Source of the DNA: Pseudo-nitzschia pungens
Lineage: Eukaryota > Bacillariophyta > Bacillariophyceae > Bacillariales > Bacillariaceae
Assembly (NCBI GenBank): GCA_037355855.1
Contig: CM074759.1
Span: 620,001-684,000, forward strand
Reading direction: 5' to 3'
DNA: 64,000 nt
Shown: positions 1-10,032 of the stretch, in pieces
How the letters are laid out: the number at the start of each line of letters is the position of its first letter
Position numbering within the stretch: the stretch's first letter is position 1
Notes under the pieces: model-generated
Told to the model about the DNA's origin: nothing
Seen by the model: only the letters and a program-made list of their open reading frames with translations
Database searches by the model: none
Program-made: the position numbers and the translations under genes

Positions 1-871
1 CGCGCAAGGGATGATCGAAGGTGATGCTGTCGGTTTCGCTCGGTCGACATTTGCAATGGTGACCTGCGTGAGGCATTGGAAAGTTCAAAGGTGTCGTTCG
101 ATTTGATTGAGTATTCACTTGCCGATAGGAATCTGTTCTTGGAGGTCTCTCTTGTGGTAATCTCTTCCTGGATAGGATCATCAAACGATCTTAAACAATT
201 TTGATAGTAGATGTAGATACGAGTAGAATAGAATAGAATAGAATAGAATAGAATAGATTGAACTACGTTGACAGATTACTGTCGTAGAGTAACTTTACGT
301 TGCTCGCAGAATGGAATCGCATTCAAACGTGAGGTGACTTAGCGCTTTAGTTGGAGACTGTAACGATGGAGCGTAGATTGTAAAATTCCTTGGTATGTTG
401 TTTGGGAAGAAAGAACACCGTTCCGAATTTTTGCATGGACTGATTGTTCCGTCCAACGTACTGCACAAAAGATGGTTATCGGGAAACCGATAAGTGGCGT
501 CAATATGAAATAATAATACGTAATAGGCAAGACCGAAACAAACACCCAGAACTAGAAACCGACAAGTGTTTTATTCCCAAAACCAATTATGTGCCCGTGC
601 CCGTACTTCCCTTCTTCGAATATCGGCAAGATTGGAGACGGATCATTCGATAGAATCACCAACAGCTGACTGCTCTCGCCTTGCAAGTCAGCAACCACTT
701 TTTACGTTCCGTATTGAAGTTGATCCAATCATTGCTATCGAAGAAGCATGATGCGTGAAGATGGGTGGGTGGCGTGATTTCCTTTATCGTGTCAAAATTA
801 GTTTACTTCAATTCCATTCAAAAAGTATATATAGTATTAGTATTCATTTAGTTTTGAGCAGCTTGATTGAT
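1..871. other. No gene recognised; pentanucleotide microsatellite
   Basis: An (AGAAT)n tract lies at about 224-256. Small open frames at 339-751 have no recognisable motif. The last part is the 3' side of SQD1. Confidence 0.5.
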
Positions 872-2629
872 TTACGCGACGGTTTCCTTGGCATCGTCCT
901 TGAGTTTGATGGAGTTGGGGTCGAGGCTGGCGCATTCTTCCGCTCGCTTCTTGTTCCAGAAAGAGGCGGGAAGGATCTTCTTGGGGTCGCATCGGGACTT
1001 GTACTTTTCGACAATCTCCGTGACCTCCTCGAAGAGTCCGGTGTCGAGGGTGATGGGGTCGAGTCCGAGGTTGCGGAACTTGCGGTTGGCAACGTCCAAT
1101 TCGTTTTCGGCGGCCTCCTGGCGGGGGTTGGGGATGAAGTTGGCCTCGACACCGGTCATGCCGGCAACCATCTCGGCAATGTCGCGGACTCGTCGGGTTT
1201 CGGCGACCTGGTTCAGAATTTCGACGCGTTCTCCCTTCTCGGGGGGGTTGTTGATGGCGAGCTCGATGCATCGGGCGGTGTCGGTGACGTGGATGAAGGC
1301 TCGGGTCTGACCCCCGGTTCCGTAGACGGTCAGCGGAACACCCATGGCACCCTGCATGAGGAATCGGTTCAGAACGGTTCCGTAGTCTCCGTCGTAGTCG
1401 AATCGGTTGACCAAGCGATCATCGAGGGCGGTTTGGGGGGTGTTGGTTCCCCACACAATACCCTGGTGAAGATCGGTGATTCGGAGGGCGTCGTTCTTTT
1501 GGTAAAATTGCCAGAGAATGGCGTCCAAGCACTTGGTGGCGTGGTAAACGGATCCGGGGTAGGCAGGGTGCAAAATGTTGGATTCTCGTCCTCCGGGAAG
1601 GGTGACATCAATGTATCCCTCGGGGATTTCTCCTCCGGATGTTCCGTATCCGTAGACTCCCATGGTTCCCAAGTGGACAATGTGGGCGTCGACATCGGCA
1701 TCGATGACGGCGCAGCAGAGGTTGTTGGATCCACCAACGTTGTTGTCGACGGTGTATCGCTTGGTCTTGGAATTCTTTTGGGAGTAAGGGGCAGCTCGCT
1801 GTTCGGCGAAGTGGACGATGGAGTCGGGTTTTTCGTCCTTGATCAATTGAACAAGGAGGTCGTAGTCCTTGGCAACATCAAGGTTGTGGAAAGGGATGTC
1901 CTTTCCGGTGACCTCCTTCCAGGCCGCAACACGAGTCTGTTTTGTCGGTCAATAACATGACATTCCCAATCAAAATAAATTGTGTTTGTTCGACCGACAT
2001 CAGGATGGTCAAAGTTCGTTTCCGAGATGATTTGCATTTTTCAAAACAAATGCAGTGGTTGAATCGCAAATACGAATCGATGAAGGGAAAGAGACGAGAA
2101 TCGAAGACGAGATGAGAACATGTCGCGACAACTATTGAGATTCGTAAAACCGGCCAGCTTCCGGAGGTGTCGACTTGCTAGTCGTTTCGTTCCGTGCTCG
2201 TGAATTTCGCAATCCGAATGCGACAAATCTAGCGCCAAAACCGATTGTCCAACTACAACAAGAATATTCCCACGACACGACAAAAGGCCGAACAGACAGC
2301 GGCACAGCGCAGCATGCACTACTCACCTCTGGACTGGCAATGGGAGTAAGAGAGTCGCATCCCAAGTCGAGATCGATCTTTCTTCGGCTGAGGTTGTCCA
2401 CAATGACAACATCGTGTCCTTGCTCGGACAAGTACAAAGAGGTGGGCCATCCGCAGAAACCATCTCCTCCCAGGACAATAATCTTCTTCTTATCGGCGGA
2501 TCCGTTCGCTCCGTTTTCGGCATTGAGGGCAGTGGAGGAAACGGTGTGTGGAACCTTGCTGAGGCTCGTGGGCGAGAAGGCCGTAGCGACAGGGACAATC
2601 ACTGTCAGGGCTGTGAATAGGAACTTCAT
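872..2629 (-). CDS. SQD1: UDP-sulfoquinovose synthase, plastid
   Basis: Makes UDP-sulfoquinovose from UDP-glucose and sulfite, the head-group donor for the plastid sulfolipid SQDG. Two exons: 2327-2629 and 872-1936, with a 390-bp GT-AG intron (1937-2326, donor GTGAGT) in phase 0; product 455 aa. The N-terminus is hydrophobic and runs into ATAFSP (residues 15-20), resembling the ASAFAP motif of diatom plastid preproteins. An NAD-binding Rossmann loop (GGDGFCG) lies near residues 54-60. Family landmarks present are LDLGCDSLTPIAS, FAEQRAAPYS, TMGVYGYG (T192) and YHATK (Y232, K236, the short-chain dehydrogenase Tyr/Lys pair), then the LHQGIVWGT segment. The first in-frame ATG was chosen because it gives the complete targeting peptide. 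A long open frame on the opposite strand over exon 2 is a shadow. Confidence 0.95.
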
Positions 2630-3264
2630 TGTCACGTTCTATTGTTGTCGCTGTATACAGATGTTATGTCGGAGAAAGGATGTGCACCGGATTTCATGGG
2701 AAGAAACGATCGTCGTCCAATCTTCGGCTACGAAAGCATGACCCTCGCCTAGATTCGTACACATGCGATTACGTGTGCGATGGCATACGATTCTTGAATT
2801 TTGAAAAAACTACCCATCCTTCCTACCTTTAATTGTAGTAAGGTTACTACTGGGACCCTAGTTTGTTTGGTTTGATGTATCGTAGTACGTACTACGCATC
2901 ATAGACCGGGAGTTCTCGTCGGAATGCAATTGGGTAAAATCGCATTGTTGGGATTGCGTTCACAAAGTACGAATCTTCGCCCTAACCCGTACGATGACAG
3001 ACGAGAAAAGCCGGCGCGTTTTCCACCGTGCCCATGCCAGTTTGGTTCGCGCCATCTGATGATGTTTTTTCGAACAGGGATGCCCGTAATGGTGTTCCAT
3101 CTGGAAGTCACGAGTTGTCAGTACGTGGTGATCAATCAGCAATCTCTCTTTCAAAACAAAAGATGAGACAACAATAACAATACAGTAAGATTAAAATGGG
3201 TCCCTCCAATAGGGAATGAGGAGTCGTCGAGTCATTGACGATGGGGATCGAAAAATCCGAAAAA
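2630..3264. promoter_or_regulatory. Presumed 5' region of SQD1; nothing else seen
   Basis: The stretch lies upstream of the SQD1 start and ends at the foldback element. No coding sequence or clear regulatory site was recognised; short open frames on both strands look like chance. Confidence 0.3.
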
Positions 3265-3589
3265 TACTACGAGTCCGATAACAATTGAGACTGGTCGAGT
3301 ATTGAGCCAAAAATGAACTGAATATTCCCCAACCAAAACGGAACGCGCCTGGAAGGTGAAAAAAAATTATTCTGTAGTAAAGAAATTGTTATAACCTCTT
3401 ATGGTATCCTATTTTGTTAGTGAAAACCCCACGTTTGAGTGCCTTACTAAACTCAACCAAAACTCACTTTTTTTGACACCACAGTTCTTCGCATCACAAT
3501 AACGAGAACACATACCGAACAACTTGACCATGGTGGTGGATCCGGCAGATACCAGAGCCAAAGCCGTAGCAAACTGCAACTTAGCAGGG
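3265..3589 (+). repeat. Left terminal inverted repeat (about 325 bp)
   Basis: The reverse complement matches 5649-5969. The match starts at TACTACGAGTCCGATAAC on the outer side and ends at TTAGCAGGG on the inner side. Confidence 0.85.
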
Positions 3590-3662
3590 AGTTAGGGCAA
3601 CAGGCGGGGCAGGAGAGGCCTCATCCTAAAAGAGGAGGAGCTCAGGGATATCCAGGCGGCGT

Positions 3663-4566
3663 CAAGAGATACTGAGGAGCAGCAAGCAGCAACGCATCGA
3701 TATACCATACAGGGGGGGACAGCAAGCAGCAGCAATGCGTCGATATTACAGGGGGGGACAGCAAGCAGCAGCAAGCAGCAACCAACGCGTCGATAATACA
3801 GGGGGGGACAGCAAGCAGTAAGCAGCAGGAACGCGTCGATAATACAGGGGGGGACAGCAAGCAGCAAACAGCAGCAACGCGTCGATAATACAGGGGGGGG
3901 CGACAGCAAGCAGCAGCAACGCGTCGATAATACAGGGGGGACAGCACGCATCAAGCAGCAGCAACGCGTCGATAATACAGGGGGGGACAGCAAACAGCAA
4001 GAACAACACGTCAATAATACAGGGGCGGACAACAGCAAGCAGCAACGCGTCGATAATACAGGGGGGGGACAGCAAGCAGCAACGCGTCGACAATAATACA
4101 GGGGGGGGACAGCAAGCAGCGACGAGCAGCAGCAACGCTTCGATAATACAGGGGGGACAGCAAGCAGCAAACAGCAGCAACGCTTCGATAATACAGGGGG
4201 GACAGCAATCAGCAAAGCGTTGATACACAGCAAGCAGCAAAGCGTTGATACACAGCAAGCAGCAAAGCGTTGATACACAGCAAGCAGCAAAGCGTTGATA
4301 CACAGCAAGCAGCAAAGCGTTGATACACAGCAAGCAGCAAAGCGTTGATACACAGCAAGCAGCAAAGCGTTGATACACAGCAAGCAGCAACGCGTCGATA
4401 ATACAGGGGGGGACAGCAAGCAGCAAAGCGTTGATACACAGCAAGCAGCAAAGCGTTGATAATACAGGGGGGCAGCGAGCAGCAACGAACGCGTCGATAA
4501 CACAGGGGGGACAGCAGCAAGCAGCAACGCGTCGATAATACAGGGGGGGACAGCAAACAGCAGCAA
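3663..4566 (+). repeat. Satellite array, left arm of foldback element
   Basis: Imperfect tandem units of about 33-45 bp are built from GCAACGCGTCGATAATACAG, a run of 6-8 G, then ACAGCAAGCAGCA. The strong codon-like periodicity creates long Cys/Leu-rich open frames on the minus strand, which I do not regard as genes. Confidence 0.85.
4209..4389 (+). repeat. 25-bp tandem repeat, about seven copies
   Basis: A homogeneous block inside the left array, of unit CAGCAAAGCGTTGATACACA + GCAAG. It differs from the surrounding satellite in having lost the G-run, which suggests a recent local amplification. Two further copies follow near 4425-4460. Confidence 0.85.
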
Positions 4567-4910
4567 CGAATTGTACTTACGAGGGCGTTGCTACTATACT
4601 CAACAATCCGTCTCCACCACCAGAAGATTGTTGTCGGGTCTCCAACACCATTGCCGATTGCCGCGTCTCCAACACCAGTAGATTGTTGAATACACCACCA
4701 TTGTCAGAGGCCAAGTCGCTGCTGTTGTTGTTGCTGTCTGCTGTTTGCTGTTTGCAGAATTAGAAATTATGAAGCGCTTGCTGCTTGCTGTTGCTTGCAG
4801 ATCCAATCAATCGATTCTTGTTTTGGTGTTCCGGTTTTCATGTAACATATATTCGATATCCACCCTTCTAAATGAATAGTAACTAAAGACAACTCTAACC
4901 CATCAGATTA

Positions 4911-5046
4911 CAAGCACGTCGGTCTTCAATCCTATCAGTTCTCCTATACATGGACGCGTCGGTCGACTTCAGTCCCACCAGTTCTTCTATACTTGGACGC
5001 GTCGGGCGACCTCATTCCCACCAGGTCTCCATATTTGGACGCGTCC
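4911..5046 (+). repeat. About 43-bp tandem repeat, three copies
   Basis: Units begin ACGCGTCGG(T/G)CGAC and end near ATACTTGG. Starts lie at about 4954 and 4997, with a partial start at 5039, and there is a more diverged copy before 4954. The array sits in the loop region between the two satellite arms. Confidence 0.7.
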
Positions 5047-5239
5047 GCCCTTAAGTTTGGGTACAATCGAAAACCTATTTCAAAGCAACTGGAGCAACTC
5101 TAATTCATTATTTCTATTTTTGCAACTCTGTAAAAGCAAAATCCACTAAACAACCACTAAGAAATACAACCAAAATCGACAATCGACCATGGTGGAGACG
5201 CGACAATCGACTATAGCGCTCAGCGCTCTACCACTCAGG

Positions 5240-5460
5240 GGATTACAACGCTGCTTGCTGCTTGCTGTCCCCCCTGGATTATCGACGCGTTGCTGCTGCT
5301 TGCTGTCCCCCCCTGTATTATCGACGCGTTGGTTGCTGCTTCCCCCCCTGTATTATATCGATGTATTGCTGCTTGCTGCTTCCCCTCCCCTGTATTATAT
5401 CAACGCGTTGCTGCTTGCTGCTGGTGGAGACGCGACAATCTTCTGGCGGAGACGCGACAA
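5240..5460 (-). repeat. Satellite array, right arm (inverted orientation)
   Basis: The same motif as at 3663-4566 but reverse-complemented (TGCTTGCTGTCCCCCC, TGTATTATCGACGCG). About four units are followed by copies of GGAGACGCGACAATC. An open frame from 5189 to 5620 starts in good context, but most of it is satellite translation. Confidence 0.75.
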
Positions 5461-5648
5461 TCGACAATGGCGCTCAGCGCTGCTCTATTACAACCGTTGC
5501 CGATACTTCGAACTCTTCGAAGATGACGACGACTCGGCTCCATCCACGATGCGCGAAAACCCGTCCGCCGTCAAACCGCAACTCCGGCGAGATAAAGAAC
5601 AAGAACAACCAAAGATCTGACGGAGACAACGCCGGGACGTCGTCGCTG

Positions 5649-5969
5649 CCCTGCTAAGTTGCAGTTTGCTACGGCTTTGGCTCTGGTATCTGCCGGATCC
5701 ACCACCATGGTCAAGGCGTTTGGTGTTCTCGTTATTGTGATGCGAAGAACTGTGGTGTCAAAAAAAGTGAGTTTTGGTTGAGTTTAGTAAGGCACTCAAA
5801 CGTGGGGTTTTCACTAACAAAATAGGATACCATAAGAGGTTATAACAATTTCTTTACTACAGAATAATTTTTTTTCACCTTCCAGGCGCGTTCCGTTTTG
5901 GTTGGGGAATATTCAGTTCATTTTTGGCTCAATACTCGACCAGTCTCAATTGTTATCGGACTCGTAGTA
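5649..5969 (-). repeat. Right terminal inverted repeat (about 321 bp)
   Basis: Inverted copy of 3265-3589. The 4-bp length difference comes from one short divergent patch (around 5720 here, 3515 on the left). Confidence 0.85.
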
Positions 5970-6841
5970 GCGGGAAATTGCGAGTTACGTTGTCAAACCT
6001 TAGTTGGATTTCTATTTTCAAGAAATGTACACGGAATGCAAGGAAGACATACGAAAGTAGTAGGCCTAAAGTTCATGATACCGATACAGTAACCTTAATA
6101 CCATAAACAATAATGAATACCGCACGGTAACCTTACTGTACCGCAGTTCTCATCTTCTGCAGGTTAGTGTCCAAGCAAGGTTAGCAGAAAGAATGGATCG
6201 GAAAAAATAATAATAATGATTGCGTCAATGTGACAATCCATGTCTGTGTTTGCTGAATACCAGGTAACAATCATCACTGCCAGGACTACTGGTGGTACTA
6301 CTAGTACTCAATCAATCACTGCTGAAATGAAAGATCTTGGACTTCTGCTGGTTGAAGAAGTCCTCTTCGTGGGTTCTAACCAACAAGCTGTAGTGAGACC
6401 CCAAACAACCTAACCACAAACAATTGAAAAATTCAATGATAAGTTCTGCTCCTTCTAAAAGTCAAACTGTAACGATAACAGCGATGGAAGAATTTGCGGT
6501 CCTCGAGTGGTGTGTGCAAAATTACATAGATGCAAGAAAGAACTATTACTACCTGTCAAAAATCAAAGAATAACTAATATTGCTGTTGGTGTAGCTGCAA
6601 CTGTAACTGTATTGGTTATCGATCCGTATCGGCTGCAGAAGGATTGATTCGTCGTTGGACTGGTGGTTGTTTTGAGTTCTCTAATTCTAACAACGAATTG
6701 TGCTGTTCTGTGCTATGCTGTGGTGTGCTGTGCTGCGATGTGTTTTGTTGCATAATCTTACCGCTGCATCTGTCCCGAGTAAGTGAGTTAGGGACTGACT
6801 AACTGAGTGACTGACTGAGTGGCCGAAATCTAGTGCGAAAT
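5970..6841. other. Intergenic, no gene recognised
   Basis: This contains two copies of a GTAACCTTA motif (6090-6140) and otherwise unremarkable sequence up to the 3' end of the JmjC gene. Confidence 0.4.
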
Positions 6842-8533
6842 CTAAAAGCCGCACTGCCGAATGGGCTTGAAGTAGGTCGGGGTGATGCCCGACCGCGAAT
6901 TGCACTGAAAGTTGAGGTTGAGGGAAATGATATAGTGGAACCACTGGGTCGGCAGGTACAGGACATCCCCGGCCTGCAGGACGATCTCGTTGCTCTCGGC
7001 CTGGGCGAATTCGGGATAGGTTTCCAGGTCGGGATCGCTCCAATCGACGGCCGAGTGTCTCGCCGAGGGGTGGCCCTTGGGGAGCAACGAGAGGACGGAG
7101 CACTGGTTTGGATGCGACAGAATGTACCGGCGTTCCCCTCCCATGACGGCGATCGCGTTTCGGCTCTGGTCGAAGTGGTTTTCGGCAATGACCCCGGTCA
7201 TGCCGAACCGGCAGTGGATCCCCTTCTGTTCTCCCGGATCGACCATGTACAGGTTTTCCTTCGGCTGGAAAAACGTGAGCTCGTCAAAGAGGTATTCGCT
7301 GCTGCCCCTGTCGCAGGTTCCGTCCGGCGCCTGCTCGCCGCAGCCAATCAATCGAAAGTACCAGTGGGGGTCGTGCGGCCCCACCGATTCCCCCTCCGTC
7401 AGGTTGGCGTGGGTGAGCCACTCCTTGTAGGTCATGCGCATCATTCGGGTGGGTTGCTGCCAGTGGGCAATGTCCCTCTCCACGCCCCGACCGTCGGGGT
7501 GGCCGTTCCCCTCAAAGACGTTGCCGCCGCGCCGGTTGCCAACGTGTTGCGCGCGTCTCACCTTCGCACCGGCGTTCCAGTACATAAAGTGGTTGGACTC
7601 GGAATATTCGGTTCGGTGCTGGACGGTTCCCATGAGGCGGTCCATGTATCCCGGGGCCATCCATCGCTTGGCGGTGTCCTGCACCGCCGGATCGTTCGAG
7701 ACCACAAAGGGGACTTCTTTTTTCCGATAATTCAGTGCCTTGTCGTAATCCTTCTCGAAATCAAAGACGCAGATTCCCTGGTATATGGTGAGGTCTTCGG
7801 GAATCTCCGGGTCGTCCGGACTCCAGTGATCCAGGATCTGCAACAGGTTCCAGGCGTAGGGATAGTTCTCGGGCGGGTGTTCCGGACAATCGTGAATGTC
7901 GTAGGGTGCCGGCAGGTGTTCGGGATCCGGATAGTCCCCGTCGGCGTTCGCTTTCATGGGCATGGTTTTGAATTTGTAGCGCTGCTCCACCCTGGGAAGA
8001 TCCATCGCGTCGTATTCTTTTCGCAACCGAGCGTAGGCATCGGTCTTGTCCCCGATGTGCGGCATCGAACCCGGAATCGTGTAGATGCGGGAGGGCGGCA
8101 GGTCCTCAAAGACGGCGCCATTCGAGTTCTTGTGGAGGGCATGGGCGTGTTCGTGGTGCAGTTCGTACCGGAGTGGGACTTCTCGTTTCAGAAACCAGCG
8201 GTTCATTCGCACCAAAAAGGCGTTCGGCCACGAGTCGATGGAAGCATCGTCGTCGCCAATCACGATTTCACCCGCCCCGAAGAAAAACATCGCCAGAACC
8301 ACCATGCACCCGACAATGACGACGATGCTCGCCAATTGGATGAGCGTGACGATCGAGTCTTCGTCGCGCAGGATGCGGCCGATTCCTCTCGTCCAGCGCC
8401 TGAGGGAACTCCTCTGCGCGCCCCGGCGAACCCGGTGTTGTCGCTTTTCCAATCCGTGTTCGTTGCTACCGTTGTGGGCAACCGAAACGGACGGTCCTGG
8501 AGGGTCTCCACCCACGGTGCGTCTCTGGATCAT
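6842..8533 (-). CDS. JmjC/cupin-8 protein with N-terminal membrane anchor
   Basis: A single-exon protein of 563 aa. A basic N-terminus is followed by one clear membrane segment at residues 61-87 (IVTLIQLASIVVIVGCMVVL...). The C-terminal third is a JmjC-type double-stranded beta-helix, as in Fe(II)/2-oxoglutarate oxygenases. The metal ligands appear to be H453 and D455 in the ENHFD motif and H533 in LYLPTQWFHY. ERRYILSHPNQ and GDVLYLP are typical of the cupin-8/JmjC fold. The middle region (residues 120-400) is unassigned but conserved-looking. The topology suggests a type II protein with the catalytic domain in the secretory lumen, as in glycoprotein or peptidyl hydroxylases, rather than a histone demethylase; this is inference. 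The substrate is unknown. Confidence 0.85.
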   Translation of the reverse strand: MIQRRTVGGDPPGPSVSVAHNGSNEHGLEKRQHRVRRGAQRSSLRRWTRGIGRILRDEDSIVTLIQLASIVVIVGCMVVLAMFFFGAGEIVIGDDDASIDSWPNAFLVRMNRWFLKREVPLRYELHHEHAHALHKNSNGAVFEDLPPSRIYTIPGSMPHIGDKTDAYARLRKEYDAMDLPRVEQRYKFKTMPMKANADGDYPDPEHLPAPYDIHDCPEHPPENYPYAWNLLQILDHWSPDDPEIPEDLTIYQGICVFDFEKDYDKALNYRKKEVPFVVSNDPAVQDTAKRWMAPGYMDRLMGTVQHRTEYSESNHFMYWNAGAKVRRAQHVGNRRGGNVFEGNGHPDGRGVERDIAHWQQPTRMMRMTYKEWLTHANLTEGESVGPHDPHWYFRLIGCGEQAPDGTCDRGSSEYLFDELTFFQPKENLYMVDPGEQKGIHCRFGMTGVIAENHFDQSRNAIAVMGGERRYILSHPNQCSVLSLLPKGHPSARHSAVDWSDPDLETYPEFAQAESNEIVLQAGDVLYLPTQWFHYIISLNLNFQCNSRSGITPTYFKPIRQCGF

Positions 8534-10032
8534 GGTGGTGTGGAATGAATTGCGTTCTTGTTGTTGTAGATGCTGATGTTGTTGTTGACGATGATGATGA
8601 TGTTGTCTTTTCGATTGGACCTAGGAGTCCGGAATGTTCTCGTTTCGTCCCCGACTTTGAAAAAATGATCTCGACGATGAAAAGAGGAAACCGCAAATTG
8701 TCGACGGATCTGTCAATGACTGCGGAAGAAATCAATCGACCCACGGAGAGCCTCGATGGGGGGTGGGGGAGATGGCCGGTTTTCGTGTTTGCTGTTCGAA
8801 CTTTTTCTGTTGACGGCTGAAATCGATGATGATCCTGTCAAAATGACGCGATCGATGCGGCGGGTCGGTCTTCGGTTTCAACCTTCGGTTTCGTCGTCCG
8901 TTTTTGGGTTGGGCTCGGGTCTGTTTTCACCTACCGTACGGTAAGTTAACCTTACTGCACGCTTCGGGTTGATTTCTGCGTTGCAGTTTTGGTATTTTGT
9001 ACTCGTAACCTTACTTACAAGTAAGTTAAAGGTTATACATTATGCCACTGAAAAATTTCAATCTCAATTATTGTTGTGCAGTAATAATTCAAATCGTGCG
9101 ATACGAAAAGCACCTAATGGGCATGACCAAGTCTGGCGAGCAGCGACTGCCTCCCTCTCTTGTACTCGTAACTTACTCAGTATCTACCATACAACAACAT
9201 ACCGTTCGATACCGGTACGAGTTAGACTCACTAATACTTGGGATTGTTCCTGGCTCTGGCATAAATAATGGGTAAAGTATGTAAGTACGAGTAAGGTTAT
9301 GGCAAGAATTTACGAGTACAGTAACCTTACCGGTACGTTATGAGTAGAAGCATAATAAAGCACATTCGGTAGGCTTTGTTCATTGGACCGTTGGCGGATT
9401 GTTGGAGAGCCGACGCGCGCGACTTTGGGATACGTATGTTTCTTGCCGAGCGGAGGGGAACCGATTGTGGGGAACCATGATCCAACATTGCACATACCTT
9501 ACATCCCTGCCTTACATACCGTTCTGACGCAGAGAAGATAATAATATGAAATTCGGTGATGGAATTGTGGGACAGTGGACTTTCCACTTTCCATTCAATC
9601 AATCAATCAAAACGATAAAGCATGACAAGTATAACTTTGTATCTTATTGCGCTGAGATCTTTATCTACACGTGCAATCTTTTGTTGAGAAAAGAGAAGGT
9701 AAAGTACAGCAAGATGCACTCACACACACACACATGCACATGAACACTCAACACAAGATGTCTGGAAAAAAGGATCGAATGAATCATGTAGTACTGTACA
9801 GCAATAGTACTAGTACTAGCATGGGATAGTGGCCATTGGCTGGAAGGCCATGTACCCGTATTATGAGTATTGGTCTCCGTTCGAGTTTGTACTGTATGAA
9901 TTATACTATATTGTGATGCAGCTCTAGGATAAAGAATCTCTCCTCTTTGTTGATATCCATTGTTGGCAAAGCTTTCGTGAATGCTTCCTATTATGATTAT
10001 TTAGTATGATACTATTACTCTATCGTAGCGCA
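8534..10032. other. Intergenic, repeats of GTAAGGTTAC-like motif
   Basis: No gene recognised. GTAACCTTA-type motifs occur at about 8944, 9006, 9293 and 9312. A CA microsatellite lies at 9720-9735 and an ACTAGT tract at 9806-9820. The stretch includes the 5' side of the JmjC gene and the 3' side of the RBR ligase. Confidence 0.4.

Larger units (their letters stand above)
3265..5969. mobile_element. Foldback-type element with long terminal inverted repeats
   Basis: Positions 3265-3589 and 5649-5969 are inverted copies of each other. They differ by a small replacement near 3510-3525 and look otherwise almost identical by eye. The 2.06 kb between them holds tandem arrays: a GTCGATAATACAGGGGGG-type satellite on the left arm and the same satellite in opposite orientation on the right arm. 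The whole element could therefore fold into a very long hairpin. No transposase was recognised. I found no convincing target-site duplication next to the repeat ends, so the true ends are uncertain. It may be a foldback or MULE-like non-autonomous DNA element; this class assignment is inference. Confidence 0.75.

Noticed and set aside
755..1960. 401-codon open frame on the plus strand
   Set aside because: It lies exactly antisense to exon 2 of SQD1, whose family motifs are unambiguous; its composition (Gly, Val, Asp-rich) is typical of a shadow frame.
4203..4470. Regular 25-bp repeats, CRISPR-like at first glance
   Set aside because: The units are contiguous without unique spacers, and the genome is eukaryotic.
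3592..4566. Cys/Leu-rich 324-codon frame and its sisters
   Set aside because: They translate the satellite array of the foldback element and show only the repeat periodicity.
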